A stretch of DNA of 64,000 bases from Mesorhizobium sp. GTDB lineage: Bacteria; Pseudomonadota; Alphaproteobacteria; Rhizobiales; Rhizobiaceae. This document shows positions 8,652 to 16,588 of this stretch, in pieces. The DNA lies in contig SUGL01000009.1 of the NCBI GenBank assembly GCA_004963905.1, positions 62,001-126,000 of the forward strand, written 5' to 3'. The notes beneath the pieces were generated by a model, which was not told where the DNA came from, did not search any database, and saw nothing but the letters and a program-made list of their open reading frames with translations. Numbering within the stretch: position 1 is the stretch's first letter; each line of letters opens with the position of its first letter. The translations under genes were made by a program, and so were the position numbers.

Positions 8652-8759
8652 TGTAAAGATACCGCTGCCGGCGAAGAGATACGGCAATGGATCACGCCAA
8701 TCAGATACCGCGCTCAGGCCGCGAACGCGCTATCGGGGGACCCGCCCGGAGGATCTGCG

Positions 8760-8927
8760 ATGGTGGCGCACCCGTTTGACCGCTCCGGCATCGACCTTGG
8801 CGGCGTCCTCACGGCCAATGCGGAAAGTGTGCCACAGCATGCCAGTCACGCTCATACGCGGCGAAAAATGAGTAAGCGCACGCTCCAAGACCATTCCGAC
8901 CACAGCGACCGAAGGAGAACGCCATGA
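8760..8927 (+). CDS. Possible small protein translationally coupled to the next gene
   Basis: A 55-codon frame with GGAGG at good spacing before ATG 8760. Its stop overlaps the next start as ATGA (8924-8927), an arrangement seen in coupled genes. The product is hydrophilic, basic and His-rich at the C-terminus, with no recognised domain. The case rests on the ribosome-binding site, the overlap and the upstream EcfG-type promoter. A non-coding leader is the alternative. Confidence 0.35.
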   Translation: MVAHPFDRSGIDLGGVLTANAESVPQHASHAHTRRKMSKRTLQDHSDHSDRRRTP

Positions 8928-9139
8928 TCAACTCTCGCAACGGTGCGCCAGGCACAACCGACCAGAAGCCGCGTTGGGAAGGCCCACCGGAAAATCGACC
9001 CCCGGGTTATCTCCCGGCAGATGACCACCCGGACGAAGATCGCGATGCCGCTGGCGAAAATCTGAAGGACCCCGACAAGAGCGACCTTGGCGACGCCCTG
9101 AAAACGAAGCGAAGCAAACGCAAAGCCAAATCTGACTAG
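8924..9139 (+). CDS. Small hydrophilic hypothetical protein (71 aa)
   Basis: A 71-residue, Pro/Asp/Lys-rich, charged protein with no hydrophobic segment, ending in a lysine/arginine cluster (KTKRSKRKAKSD). A strong GAAGGAG site precedes ATG 8924. Composition suggests a disordered protein, possibly nucleic-acid-associated; no domain is recognised. It lies downstream of an EcfG-type promoter and upstream of another, like other small hydrophilic proteins in stress regulons. Confidence 0.65.
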   Translation: MINSRNGAPGTTDQKPRWEGPPENRPPGYLPADDHPDEDRDAAGENLKDPDKSDLGDALKTKRSKRKAKSD

Positions 9140-9271
9140 AGCGGAAAACGAGCAACGGCGATGCCAATGGAGGGCTGAGCCACCGCTTGCGTCGCAGGCA
9201 AGCTGCAGTCGGGACGGTGCCGCAATAGTTTCATGCTGGTTCACCATTTGGTGACCAAAGTGATTTTGGCT

Positions 9272-9297
9272 GGAACATTTCGGCTATTTGCCTTGTT
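9272..9297 (+). promoter_or_regulatory. EcfG-type promoter for DUF2231 - sorbosone dehydrogenase operon
   Basis: Plus-strand GGAAC-N18-GTT, 42 bp before the ATG at 9340; the leader carries GAAAGGAG. Confidence 0.62.
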
Positions 9298-9339
9298 CGA
9301 TTTGAGGATACCACGCAGATCGCGGAAAGGAGCTTCCGC

Positions 9340-9792
9340 ATGGCAAATCCCAAATCAACCGCAAGAATAGCCGGCCATCCCATCCATCCCATGCTGGTCA
9401 CTATTCCGATCGCCTGTTTTGTAGGCACCTTGCTGACCGACATCGTCTATTGGCGGACCGCGGAATTGACGTGGGCGAATTTCTCGGCCTGGCTGGTGAC
9501 GGTCGGCGTCATCGTCGGAATCTTGGCTGCCATTGCAGGTCTGATCGATTTTCTGGGAGGCCCCAGAATACGTGAGCAGCCGACCGCGTGGCTGCACATG
9601 ACCGGCAATCTTGTGGCGCTGGTCTTGGCCTTTTTCAACATGCTCATCCATACGCGCGACGCATGGACGTCCGTCGTGCCGACGGGGCTGATCCTGTCGG
9701 CGTTAGTGGTGCTCATCCTGCTATTCACCGGCTGGCTCGGCTGGGGCCTTGTCTACCGTCATCACGTAGGAGTGGCCGATGAGACGACTTGA
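9340..9792 (+). CDS. DUF2231 family membrane protein
   Basis: A 150-residue integral membrane protein with four predicted transmembrane segments (near residues 18-38, 46-70, 85-101 and 113-136). It carries the family's N-terminal GHPIHPMLVTIPIACF motif, in which the two His are conserved in DUF2231. A ribosome-binding site (AAAGGAG) precedes the ATG. It overlaps the following dehydrogenase gene by 14 bp, so the two are one operon. DUF2231 proteins often accompany periplasmic redox enzymes; a role in electron transfer or membrane anchoring is inference. Confidence 0.88.
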   Translation: MANPKSTARIAGHPIHPMLVTIPIACFVGTLLTDIVYWRTAELTWANFSAWLVTVGVIVGILAAIAGLIDFLGGPRIREQPTAWLHMTGNLVALVLAFFNMLIHTRDAWTSVVPTGLILSALVVLILLFTGWLGWGLVYRHHVGVADETT

Positions 9793-11125
9793 TGCACGCA
9801 TGAGATGGACGGCGGCGGCGCTTTTATGCGGGGCCGCCTTGGGCGTTGCTGGCTGCAGCGACAATGACAACACCGACCCGAAGGATCAGATCGGTCCCAA
9901 TCCGAAGCTGCCGGAGATCAATCAGTACCTCTTCCCGCCCATGCACCTGGCCTCGGTGGTCGGCTGGAAGAACGACGAGAAGCCAACGGTCGCTCAGGGC
10001 CTGCAGATCCAGGCGCTGGCCAACGGTCTCCAGCATCCACGCTCGCTCTACGTGCTGCCCAACGGCGACATCCTGGTCGTGGAGTCGACGGCGCCACACG
10101 AAGCGTCGGTCAAGCGGCCGAAGGACATCGTGATGGACTGGATCGAGTCCTGGGTGACCTCCGGCGGCGACACGGGACCGAGCAACCGCATCACCCTCCT
10201 TCGCGACGGCAACGGCGACGGCAAACCGGAATACCAGGGCGTCTTCCTCGACCATCTCAACGCGCCCTTCGGCGTGGCACTGGTCGGCAACGATCTCTAC
10301 GTCGCCAATACGGACGCAATCGTGCGTTACCCCTATCAGCCGGGCGAAACCAAGATCACCCAGCCGGGCAAGGTGCTTACCGAACTTCCCGGCGGGCCGA
10401 TCGACCACCACTGGACGAAGAGCCTGGTCGCGAGCTCTGACGGCTCGCTGCTCTATGTCGGCGTCGGCTCGAACAGCAACATCACCGAAAACGGCATCCA
10501 GGCCGAGAAGGACCGCGCGGCGATCTGGGAGGTCGATCGCGCCACCGGCCGCTCGCGCATCTTCGCCAGCGGGCTGCGCAACCCGAACGGCCTGACGTTC
10601 GAACCGGAAAGCAAGGCGCTCTGGACGGTGGTCAACGAACGCGACGAGCTGGGACCAAATCTCGTGCCGGACTACATGACGTCGGTGAAGGACGGCGCCT
10701 TCTATGGTTGGCCCTACAGCTATTACGGCCAGCATGTCGATCCGCGCGTCATGCCGCAGCGGCCGGACATGGTGGCAAAGGCCATCCCGCCCGATTATGC
10801 GCTGAGCTCGCATGTCGCGCCGTTGGGGCTTGCCTTCTACACCGCCAGCAGCTTGCCCCAGACCTATCGCGGCGGCGCCTTCGTCGGCGAACACGGCAGC
10901 TGGGACCGCCAGCGCTTCAACGGCTACAAGGTGGTGTTCGTGCCGTTCAGCGGCGGGCACCCGAACGGCAAGGCGCAGGACGTTGTCACCGGCTTCCTAA
11001 ACGACAAGGGCGAAGCGAGAGGCCGGCCGGTCGGGGTGGCCGTCGACAAGTCCGGCGCGCTGCTCATCGCCGACGATGTCGGCAATACCGTGTGGCGGGT
11101 GACCGCGGCCGCTCCAGGCGCCTAG
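9779..11125 (+). CDS. PQQ-type glucose/sorbosone dehydrogenase family lipoprotein
   Basis: A 448-residue exported protein. The N-terminal hydrophobic stretch ends in a lipobox, GVAGC, so lipidation at that Cys is likely. The rest is a six-bladed propeller of the GSDH/L-sorbosone dehydrogenase family: ANGLQHPRSLYVLPNGDILV, YVGVGSNSNITENG, FASGLRNPNGLTFEP, GAFYGWPYSYYGQH, and GEHGSWDRQRFNGYKVVFVP. Members oxidise sugars or aldehydes in the periplasm using PQQ; the substrate here is unknown. It overlaps the DUF2231 gene by 14 bp and shares its stress promoter. Confidence 0.87.
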   Translation: MRRLDARMRWTAAALLCGAALGVAGCSDNDNTDPKDQIGPNPKLPEINQYLFPPMHLASVVGWKNDEKPTVAQGLQIQALANGLQHPRSLYVLPNGDILVVESTAPHEASVKRPKDIVMDWIESWVTSGGDTGPSNRITLLRDGNGDGKPEYQGVFLDHLNAPFGVALVGNDLYVANTDAIVRYPYQPGETKITQPGKVLTELPGGPIDHHWTKSLVASSDGSLLYVGVGSNSNITENGIQAEKDRAAIWEVDRATGRSRIFASGLRNPNGLTFEPESKALWTVVNERDELGPNLVPDYMTSVKDGAFYGWPYSYYGQHVDPRVMPQRPDMVAKAIPPDYALSSHVAPLGLAFYTASSLPQTYRGGAFVGEHGSWDRQRFNGYKVVFVPFSGGHPNGKAQDVVTGFLNDKGEARGRPVGVAVDKSGALLIADDVGNTVWRVTAAAPGA

Positions 11126-11239
11126 GCGGCTCCCCTCGCAGCCGTTGCCGCAACGTTCGAAACTTGAAGAGCAGCGGTTCTGCAGTCTTCGTGACACTCT
11201 GTTTTGTCGGGGCTGCTGGGCTCATTAACATCTGCCGGC

Positions 11240-11265
11240 GGAACAGGCAGGGGCTGCCGGCTGTT
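11240..11265 (+). promoter_or_regulatory. EcfG-type promoter for the nucleotidyltransferase - phosphoesterase pair
   Basis: Plus-strand GGAAC-N18-GTT, 44 bp before ATG 11310. Confidence 0.62.
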
Positions 11266-11309
11266 ATCGAACTGGGCCCAGCGAAAGGTCCGAAACCGGA
11301 GCAACGTTC

Positions 11310-12116
11310 ATGGCGCAAGACGAGTTGCCGAGCGTGCCGGCATCGCTTCCTGCAATCGACGCGAAGGCGGAGCCAACGCCGGAAAGCGCCGAGGCCGAGG
11401 CATTCTACACCCAGGCGATCCGCGAGCTCACCGCGACCGATATTCCCTTTCTCGTCGCTGGAGCCTACGCCGTGAGCGCCTACACCGGCCTCAGCCGCCA
11501 AACCAAGGACCTGGATATTTTTTGCAAGGCAGGAGATTGTGCGCGCATACTCGCCCATTTCAAAGACCTCGGCTATGCGGTCGAGATCCGTGACGACCGG
11601 TGGCTTGGGAAGGTCCTGCAAGGCAGGCATTTCTTCGATGTGATCTTCGCATCGGCCAACGGCACCATGCAGGTCGAGGACCAGTGGCTGGAGCATGCCC
11701 GCCAAGTCGATCTGCTGGGCAGCCGGGTGAGGATCATCGGCCCGACGGAACTTGTCTGGTCGAAGTGCTTTATCCAGGACCGGGGCCGTCACGACGGCGC
11801 CGATATCGCCCACACCATCCTGAAAGCGCACGATCAGATCGACTGGCAACGGCTGCTCTCCTATCTCGATGTCCATTGGGAGGTGCTGCTGATGCAGGTG
11901 CTCAATTACCGATGGATCTATCCCAGCGAACGCAGCCATATTCCCGACTGGCTGCTAGACGAACTGCTGGCGCGGCTTGCTCGGCAACGGCAGTTGCCGT
12001 CGCCCAGGATGAAGATTTGTCGCGGCCGGCTGCTGTCGCAAATCGACTACGAAATCGATGTCAAGCAATGGGGGTTCGCCGGCGTCGGCGGTGTTGGGGA
12101 GTTGCGCGATGCCTGA
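11310..12116 (+). CDS. Nucleotidyltransferase-fold protein
   Basis: A 268-residue cytoplasmic protein. Residues about 45-70 hold IPFLVAGAYAVSAYTGLSRQ followed by TKDLDIFCK, the G[A/G]-x(n)-hDhD pattern of minimal nucleotidyltransferases (AbiEii/MNT-like, DUF6036-like). The remainder is helical with conserved Trp, Glu and Lys residues (PTELVWSKCFIQDRGRHDGAD). A nucleotidyl- or phospho-transfer role on protein or RNA is plausible but not shown. It overlaps the metallophosphoesterase gene by 8 bp, so the pair is an operon. It could be an antitoxin-like or repair-linked NTase; I cannot choose. Confidence 0.72.
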   Translation: MAQDELPSVPASLPAIDAKAEPTPESAEAEAFYTQAIRELTATDIPFLVAGAYAVSAYTGLSRQTKDLDIFCKAGDCARILAHFKDLGYAVEIRDDRWLGKVLQGRHFFDVIFASANGTMQVEDQWLEHARQVDLLGSRVRIIGPTELVWSKCFIQDRGRHDGADIAHTILKAHDQIDWQRLLSYLDVHWEVLLMQVLNYRWIYPSERSHIPDWLLDELLARLARQRQLPSPRMKICRGRLLSQIDYEIDVKQWGFAGVGGVGELRDA

Positions 12117-12855
12117 TCGAACCAAATCAGCGAAACCGGGCGGGAACGGCGTGATCAAAATCGCTGCCATCGGCGACCTGCATGTTCAAGAAGATGCCCA
12201 GACCTCCTATAGAGATCTCTTCGGCGAGATGTCACGCGAAGCCGACATACTGGTTCTTCCGGGCGATCTCACCAATCTCGGAAAGCCTCGTGAAGCGGAG
12301 CTTCTCGCCGAGGATCTGCGCGCGTGCTCGATCCCTGTGGTCGCGGTGCTCGGCAACCACGATTACGAATCCGGTTGCGTCGAGCAGGTTTCCGGCACGC
12401 TCCGCCAGGCGGGGGTCCATCTGCTTGACGGCCAGGCGGTGGAACTGGGCGATGTCGGCTTCGTGGGTGTGAAGGGCTTTGTCGGAGGCTTTGGTCCAAG
12501 GATGCTCGGATCTTTCGGCGAGCCGGCGATCAAGGCGATGGTGGCAGAGAGCGTCAACGAGGCAATGCGGCTTGAGAATGCCATGCGGCAGGTCCGGGCC
12601 AGGCGCACGCTGGTGGTTCTCCACTATGCGCCGGTCCCTGAGACGGTGGCGGGCGAGCCGCTGGAAATCTTCCCCTTTCTCGGCTCGTCGCGACTGGCCG
12701 AAACGATCGACCGCTTCAAGGTGAGCGCGGTAGTGCACGGGCATGCCCATCGCGGCTCATACCAAGGCCAGACGCCGGGCGGCGCCAAGGTCTATAACGT
12801 CGCCATGCACGTCGCGAAGCCCACTGGTCGCCCTTACGCACTGCTCGAAATCTAA
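12109..12855 (+). CDS. Calcineurin-type metallophosphoesterase
   Basis: A 248-residue protein with all metallophosphoesterase motifs: AAIGDLHV (GDxH), LPGDLTN (GDxxx), LGNHDYE (GNHD), LHYAP, and VHGHAHRGS (GHxH). These bind two metal ions and hydrolyse phosphodiester or phosphomonoester bonds. Start 12109 has GGGGAG seven bases upstream and overlaps the preceding stop; an in-frame ATG at 12058 would add 17 residues unlike the family. Coupling to a nucleotidyltransferase suggests an add/remove pair on one substrate, by inference. No signal peptide. Confidence 0.87.
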   Translation: MPDRTKSAKPGGNGVIKIAAIGDLHVQEDAQTSYRDLFGEMSREADILVLPGDLTNLGKPREAELLAEDLRACSIPVVAVLGNHDYESGCVEQVSGTLRQAGVHLLDGQAVELGDVGFVGVKGFVGGFGPRMLGSFGEPAIKAMVAESVNEAMRLENAMRQVRARRTLVVLHYAPVPETVAGEPLEIFPFLGSSRLAETIDRFKVSAVVHGHAHRGSYQGQTPGGAKVYNVAMHVAKPTGRPYALLEI

Positions 12856-12884
12856 GGCCGGCCGTCACCGCGGTGCGCTGCTTC

Positions 12885-12909
12885 GGAACAATGCCGCCTG
12901 AGACGAGTT
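12885..12909 (+). promoter_or_regulatory. EcfG-type promoter upstream of ku
   Basis: Plus-strand GGAAC-N17-GTT between the phosphoesterase and the ku locus. Stress-sigma control of ku genes is known in Sinorhizobium, which fits. Confidence 0.68.
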
Positions 12910-12936
12910 GTGCCCCAGACCAACGGAAACTCGTCG

Positions 12937-13098
12937 ATGCCTGATCCCAGAAAACCTGATCCGGATCGCGACACGCCCATGCCGGCCCCGAATTGGAAAC
13001 CGGACCCGGTCAGAGAGCCGAAGCCTGATCGCTTGCCCGACGGGCCGCCGCGATCCGATCCTGATGAAACCAACGAGCCGCCCGTGCACGCCGCGTGA
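12937..13098 (+). CDS. Small Pro/Asp-rich hypothetical protein
   Basis: A 53-codon frame between the EcfG-type promoter and ku, with a Pro/Asp/Lys-rich disordered composition (repeated KPDPxR). The ribosome-binding site is weak (GGAAA). A GTG at 12910 in frame would coincide with the end of the promoter -10 region and is unlikely. Similar short Pro-rich proteins occur in stress regulons. It may be only the ku leader. Confidence 0.4.
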   Translation: MPDPRKPDPDRDTPMPAPNWKPDPVREPKPDRLPDGPPRSDPDETNEPPVHAA

Positions 13099-13121
13099 GC
13101 CCTGAAGAAAGGACAAAATCG

Positions 13122-13946
13122 ATGGCAGCACCGCGCGCCGTCTGGAAAGGCTTCATGAAGGTCGGGTCCGTTTCTTGCGGGGTCAAGATGATAGCGGCAA
13201 CCAGCGAAGCTTCGAAAGTCCATTTCAAGATACTGAATCGGCAGGACGGCTTGCCGGTGAAAAGCGCATATGTCGATGAGCAGACCGGTGAACCGGTGGG
13301 TCCCGAGGACCAGGTCAAAGGCTTTGAAACCGACAAGGAGGACTTCATCCAGATCGAACCGGACGAGATCAAGGCGCTTAAACTGACCTCGGAACACACA
13401 CTGGAAATCGACGGGTTCGTGCCGGTTTCTGAGATAGACACCCGCTATCTCGAGAAACCATACTACCTCATCCCGGCGGACGGCGCCTCAGCCGAAGCAT
13501 TCAACATCCTTCGAGAGGCCATGAAGAGCAAAGGGGTGGCGGCGCGATCCTGTGTAGTGCTCTACCAGCGCGGCCGAGAGGTTCTTATTCAGCCCCTCGG
13601 CATGGGCATGCTTCTTACGGAACTGCGAAACCACAACGAGATGACCTCGGAGGCGGCGGTTTTCCAGGACCTGAAGAAGGCGCAATACGACCCGGATCTG
13701 CTTGAAATCGCCGCTCTGCTGATCGACAAGAAAGCGACGAAATTCGACCCTTCGAAATTCGAGGACAGATACGAAGATGCGCTGATCGCCATGATCGAGG
13801 CGAAGCGCAAGGGCAAGAAGCCGCCCAAGGCGGCGCCAAAGCCGCGTGAGAACGTGATCGATCTGGCCGAAGTCCTGCGCAAGAGCCTGGCAAAAGAAGG
13901 CATCGCCGCCAAGCCGCGCACCGGCCGCAAGCGCAAGTCAGCTTAG
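13122..13946 (+). CDS. ku: Ku protein, non-homologous end joining
   Basis: A 274-residue bacterial Ku. It begins APRAVWKGFMKVGSVSCGVK, where the W-x-G-x(n)-G motif starts the Ku beta-barrel, followed by VKGFETDKEDFIQIEPDEI and PYYLIPADGASAEAFNILRE (bridge region). It has a C-terminal Lys/Arg/Pro-rich tail (KGKKPPKAAPKPR ... GRKRKSA) of the kind that binds DNA and recruits ligase. It forms a homodimer on double-strand ends. Start 13122 has GAAAGGA at good spacing. An EcfG-type promoter lies about 210 bp upstream. An ATP-dependent ligase gene lies convergently 380 bp downstream. Confidence 0.95.
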   Translation: MAAPRAVWKGFMKVGSVSCGVKMIAATSEASKVHFKILNRQDGLPVKSAYVDEQTGEPVGPEDQVKGFETDKEDFIQIEPDEIKALKLTSEHTLEIDGFVPVSEIDTRYLEKPYYLIPADGASAEAFNILREAMKSKGVAARSCVVLYQRGREVLIQPLGMGMLLTELRNHNEMTSEAAVFQDLKKAQYDPDLLEIAALLIDKKATKFDPSKFEDRYEDALIAMIEAKRKGKKPPKAAPKPRENVIDLAEVLRKSLAKEGIAAKPRTGRKRKSA

Positions 13947-13968
13947 GCGAAGCGCTTGGCAGCGCCGC

Positions 13969-14247
13969 TTAGACCTCGTCGAACCGGCTGCCTTCCTTGG
14001 AAGGATCGCGCGCGAGGGAGCGCTCTTCCTCGTCGTTGGGCAGAGCCTCATCACTCTCTTGGTAGGGATTGTCATCATCTTCTTCGGGAAGAGTTCCCTC
14101 GGCTTCGGCGTCGTCCCGTGGATCGCCGTTCACCGCGACGCTGTCGGGCGGGATCCTGCCCTCGGGGGCATCCCGCTCCTGCCGCTCGATGGCGGCAGCC
14201 TCTGATTGCTTCTGCCTTGCGGGTCGTTGCTTGTTGCGCGGTTCCAT
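13969..14247 (-). CDS. Small acidic hypothetical protein (92 aa)
   Basis: A 92-residue highly charged protein without hydrophobic segments: a basic N-terminal third (EPRNKQRPARQKQ) and an acidic remainder (AEAEGTLPEEDDDNPYQESD). Start 14247 is favoured because GGAG lies upstream; a TTG at 14265 is in frame. The EcfG-type promoter at 14280-14304 points straight at it. It is probably disordered. No family is assigned; its convergence with ku and stress promoter make it a stress-regulon member by inference. Confidence 0.65.
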   Translation of the reverse strand: MEPRNKQRPARQKQSEAAAIERQERDAPEGRIPPDSVAVNGDPRDDAEAEGTLPEEDDDNPYQESDEALPNDEEERSLARDPSKEGSRFDEV

Positions 14248-14279
14248 CTCGTGCTCCAATGCCAAGTTTCCCTTCCAGG

Positions 14280-14304
14280 AACCGTTCAGGCGACCGGTAG
14301 TTCC
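14280..14304 (-). promoter_or_regulatory. EcfG-type promoter for the small acidic protein gene
   Basis: Minus-strand GGAAC-N17-GTT, the -10 end 33 bp from the start at 14247, located in the short gap after the ligase stop codon. Confidence 0.65.
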
Positions 14305-14326
14305 GCAGATCGCGGAAGGGGGTATT

Positions 14327-15361
14327 TCATAGGAACTGGTCGGTGGGCGATGTGATCTGGTCGAATGTGCACTGACGCGGTGCCTTGTCAGGCCGCCAGC
14401 GCATCAGCCTGGTTCCGTGCCGGAACCGCTCAGCGGTGACGTGGTCGAAGCGGACTTCCACGACCAGTTCCGGCTTTACCGGCTCCCATTCTGCGCCGCG
14501 TTCGGTGCTCCAGCGGCTCGGACCGCCCGGTGCCTTGCCCGTGAAGCCGAGCCCGCCGCGCAGCTCCTCGAGCCTTTTGGTGAGCGCCGCCCGGGCATCA
14601 TTGGCGATTGTCGAGGTGAAGCCGACATGATCGAGCAAGCCGTTCTCGTTATAGAGGCCGAGCAGAAGCGAGCCGACAAGACGCTTGCCGCTCAGGTAGC
14701 GGAACCCGCCCACCACGCAGTCGGCCGTGCGCAGCCGCTTGACCTTGATCATGGCGCGCTCGCCCGGCCGATACGGTTCGTCCAGCGCCTTGGCGATCAC
14801 ACCGTCAGTCGAGCCACGATCGCCGCCTTGCAACCATTCTTCGGCGGTTGCGAGCTTCGTGGTGGATGGCGAGAGCCGCAACGGGGCCTTTTCGGCCTCC
14901 CTCACGAAGGCCTCAATTGCGGCGCGCCGCTCTTGAAGAGCCTGTGCGAGGAGCATCTTGCGGCCCGGCGCCACGAGCATGTCGAACAAGATCAATTGCG
15001 CCGGCGTTTGCACGCTCAGCTTTTGGATCCGGCTTTCGGCCGGGTGAAGGCGCATCTGCAGCGCTTCGAAGGAAGCGCGGCCCTCGATCTCGATCATGAT
15101 TTCGCCGTCAACCACGAAATCCTTAGGATGGATGTCGTGCAGCATGGCCGTCAGTTCGGGGAAATAGCGGCCGAGCGGCTTGCCGGATTTCGCCCTGAGG
15201 TCGACGCTGTCGCGGCCCTTGAAGGCGAGACAGCGAAAACCATCCCATTTCGGCTCGTACTCCCACGTGCCGCGATCGGCGGGCAGTGCCTGGGCCGTGC
15301 GCGCCTCCATGGGAGGTGTGCTCACGGGCAGAGGAAAATCGTGCTTCAATCCCATTACCAT
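14327..15361 (-). CDS. ATP-dependent DNA ligase (stand-alone, LigC/LigD-ligase-like)
   Basis: A 344-residue ligase with nucleotidyltransferase and OB domains only. Motif I is EPKWDGFRCLAF (Lys is the adenylated residue), motif Ia LRAKSGKPL, motif III FVVDGEIMIEI, motif IV TDGVIAK and motif V MIKVKR. The C-terminal half GGFRYLSGKRLVGSLLLGLY is the OB-fold. There is no polymerase or nuclease domain, so it is not a full LigD. It should seal breaks bridged by Ku. The start region ATGGTAATG overlaps the stop of the GFA gene (TAATG), indicating translational coupling; either ATG (15361 or 15355) may be used. Confidence 0.92.
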   Translation of the reverse strand: MVMGLKHDFPLPVSTPPMEARTAQALPADRGTWEYEPKWDGFRCLAFKGRDSVDLRAKSGKPLGRYFPELTAMLHDIHPKDFVVDGEIMIEIEGRASFEALQMRLHPAESRIQKLSVQTPAQLILFDMLVAPGRKMLLAQALQERRAAIEAFVREAEKAPLRLSPSTTKLATAEEWLQGGDRGSTDGVIAKALDEPYRPGERAMIKVKRLRTADCVVGGFRYLSGKRLVGSLLLGLYNENGLLDHVGFTSTIANDARAALTKRLEELRGGLGFTGKAPGGPSRWSTERGAEWEPVKPELVVEVRFDHVTAERFRHGTRLMRWRPDKAPRQCTFDQITSPTDQFL

Positions 15362-15777
15362 CGTTGTTGCGTGTCGCGATGCGGCAGATCGATGCCACAG
15401 CAGACCCAGCCGAGCCGCTGTGAAGACCCGTAATTGTAGTGAGGTTCCAGTCCCTCGGGATTGTCGAAGGTCCCGACATGCAGCGCAATTTCATTGCGGG
15501 CGGTATCATAGCAAAGGGTCAGCGGAGTGCCGCAGGCCCGGCAGAAGCTGCGCCGCGCAATGGGCGAGGACCGACGATAGGCGGGCCTTCCGCCCAGCCA
15601 TGTGAGGCTGGCGGCAGGTACCCAGCCAAGCACCGCAAAGGCGCTGCCGGTTGCGCGCCGGCACATATCGCAATGGCAATAATGAACGCGCGGATCGCGG
15701 GTCACACGATATCGAACCTTGCCGCACAGGCATCCGCCGGTTCGTTCGTCGGCAGCCGTTTGGACGGACGTTTCCAT
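15355..15777 (-). CDS. GFA-family (glutathione-dependent formaldehyde-activating enzyme/CENP-V-like) protein
   Basis: A 140-residue zinc protein of the GFA/CENP-V fold. It shows GGCLCGKVRYRV, YCHCDMCRRATGSAF (CxCxxC), and RSFCRACGTPLTLCYD (CxxC), which supply the two zinc sites. Family members are usually labelled formaldehyde-activating, but the substrate is rarely known. Start 15777 is chosen from the domain start; the frame is open to 15987 and the ribosome-binding site is weak, so the N-terminus is uncertain. The stop overlaps the ligase start, so the two are one leftward operon. Confidence 0.83.
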   Translation of the reverse strand: METSVQTAADERTGGCLCGKVRYRVTRDPRVHYCHCDMCRRATGSAFAVLGWVPAASLTWLGGRPAYRRSSPIARRSFCRACGTPLTLCYDTARNEIALHVGTFDNPEGLEPHYNYGSSQRLGWVCCGIDLPHRDTQQRW

Positions 15778-15783
15778 TGGAGT

Positions 15784-15808
15784 GGAACGCTGCGCCGAAA
15801 CTCTGGTT
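15784..15808 (+). promoter_or_regulatory. EcfG-type promoter upstream of the isochorismatase-family gene
   Basis: Plus-strand GGAAC-N17-GTT. It lies about 160 bp before the start at 15968, so the leader would be long; the assignment to that gene is likely but not certain. Confidence 0.5.
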
Positions 15809-15967
15809 TCCAAATTATGGAAGGAACGACTTTGCTGGCCAAGGCGTTGGTCGGACATCAACTCAGGATCACAACATTGCGACCACAAAAACTTTCCGTA
15901 TTCCGTCGGGACATGGCGCATTTTGCGCGTACCCGCCGGGGCAGGGCCTGGCCCGATCGGAATGGTG

Positions 15968-16576
15968 ATGTCCGCGGCTGGCCTCACTTACGGCCCTTTG
16001 GGTGAACACTGCGCCCACCTCTGTGTCGATATGCAGAGGCTGTTTGCGGAGCCGTCGCAATGGGCAACACCGTGGATAACCCGTGTGCTTCCCAGGATCG
16101 TGAGCCTCGTCGAGTGGAAAGCCGAGCAGACGATCTTCACGCGTTTTTTGCCGGCACAAAGGCCTGGTGCGGGTGTCGGCACGTGGAAGCGCTACTACCA
16201 ACGCTGGGCATCGATGACGATCGACAATATCGGCCCGGAGATGACCGAGTTGCTGCCGCAATTGTCCTGTTTCTGTCCGCCGGCTCAGGTGATCGACAAA
16301 CACATCTATTCCCCCTGGCCGGAAGGCAGGCTGCAGGCTCTGCTTGCCGAGCGTCGGGTGGACACGCTGGTTGTCACCGGCGGCGAAACCGATGTCTGCG
16401 TGCTTGCAACCGTCCTTGGCGCGATCGACATCGGCTACCGCGTCGTGCTGGTCACGGATGCGCTTTGCAGCTCCTCGGACGCCACGCATGACGCGCTGAT
16501 GACGGTCTATCGTCAGCGGTTCGCGCAACAGGTCGAGACGGTCGAGATGGAGACCGTCCTTTCTGCCTGGAGCTGA
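15968..16576 (+). CDS. Isochorismatase-family cysteine hydrolase
   Basis: A 202-residue cysteine hydrolase. The catalytic Asp is in CVDMQRLF, the Lys in VIDKHIYSPW, and the nucleophile Cys in TGGETDVCVLATVLGAID with the family's cis-peptide region. Length and motifs fit the isochorismatase-like amidohydrolases acting on small amides or ureides; the substrate is unknown. Start 15968 has GGAA at about six bases; ATG 15962 is in frame and equally possible. It is convergent with the YdeP-type oxidoreductase gene, 12 bp apart. Confidence 0.87.
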   Translation: MSAAGLTYGPLGEHCAHLCVDMQRLFAEPSQWATPWITRVLPRIVSLVEWKAEQTIFTRFLPAQRPGAGVGTWKRYYQRWASMTIDNIGPEMTELLPQLSCFCPPAQVIDKHIYSPWPEGRLQALLAERRVDTLVVTGGETDVCVLATVLGAIDIGYRVVLVTDALCSSSDATHDALMTVYRQRFAQQVETVEMETVLSAWS

Positions 16577-16588
16577 TTTTTCACCTGG

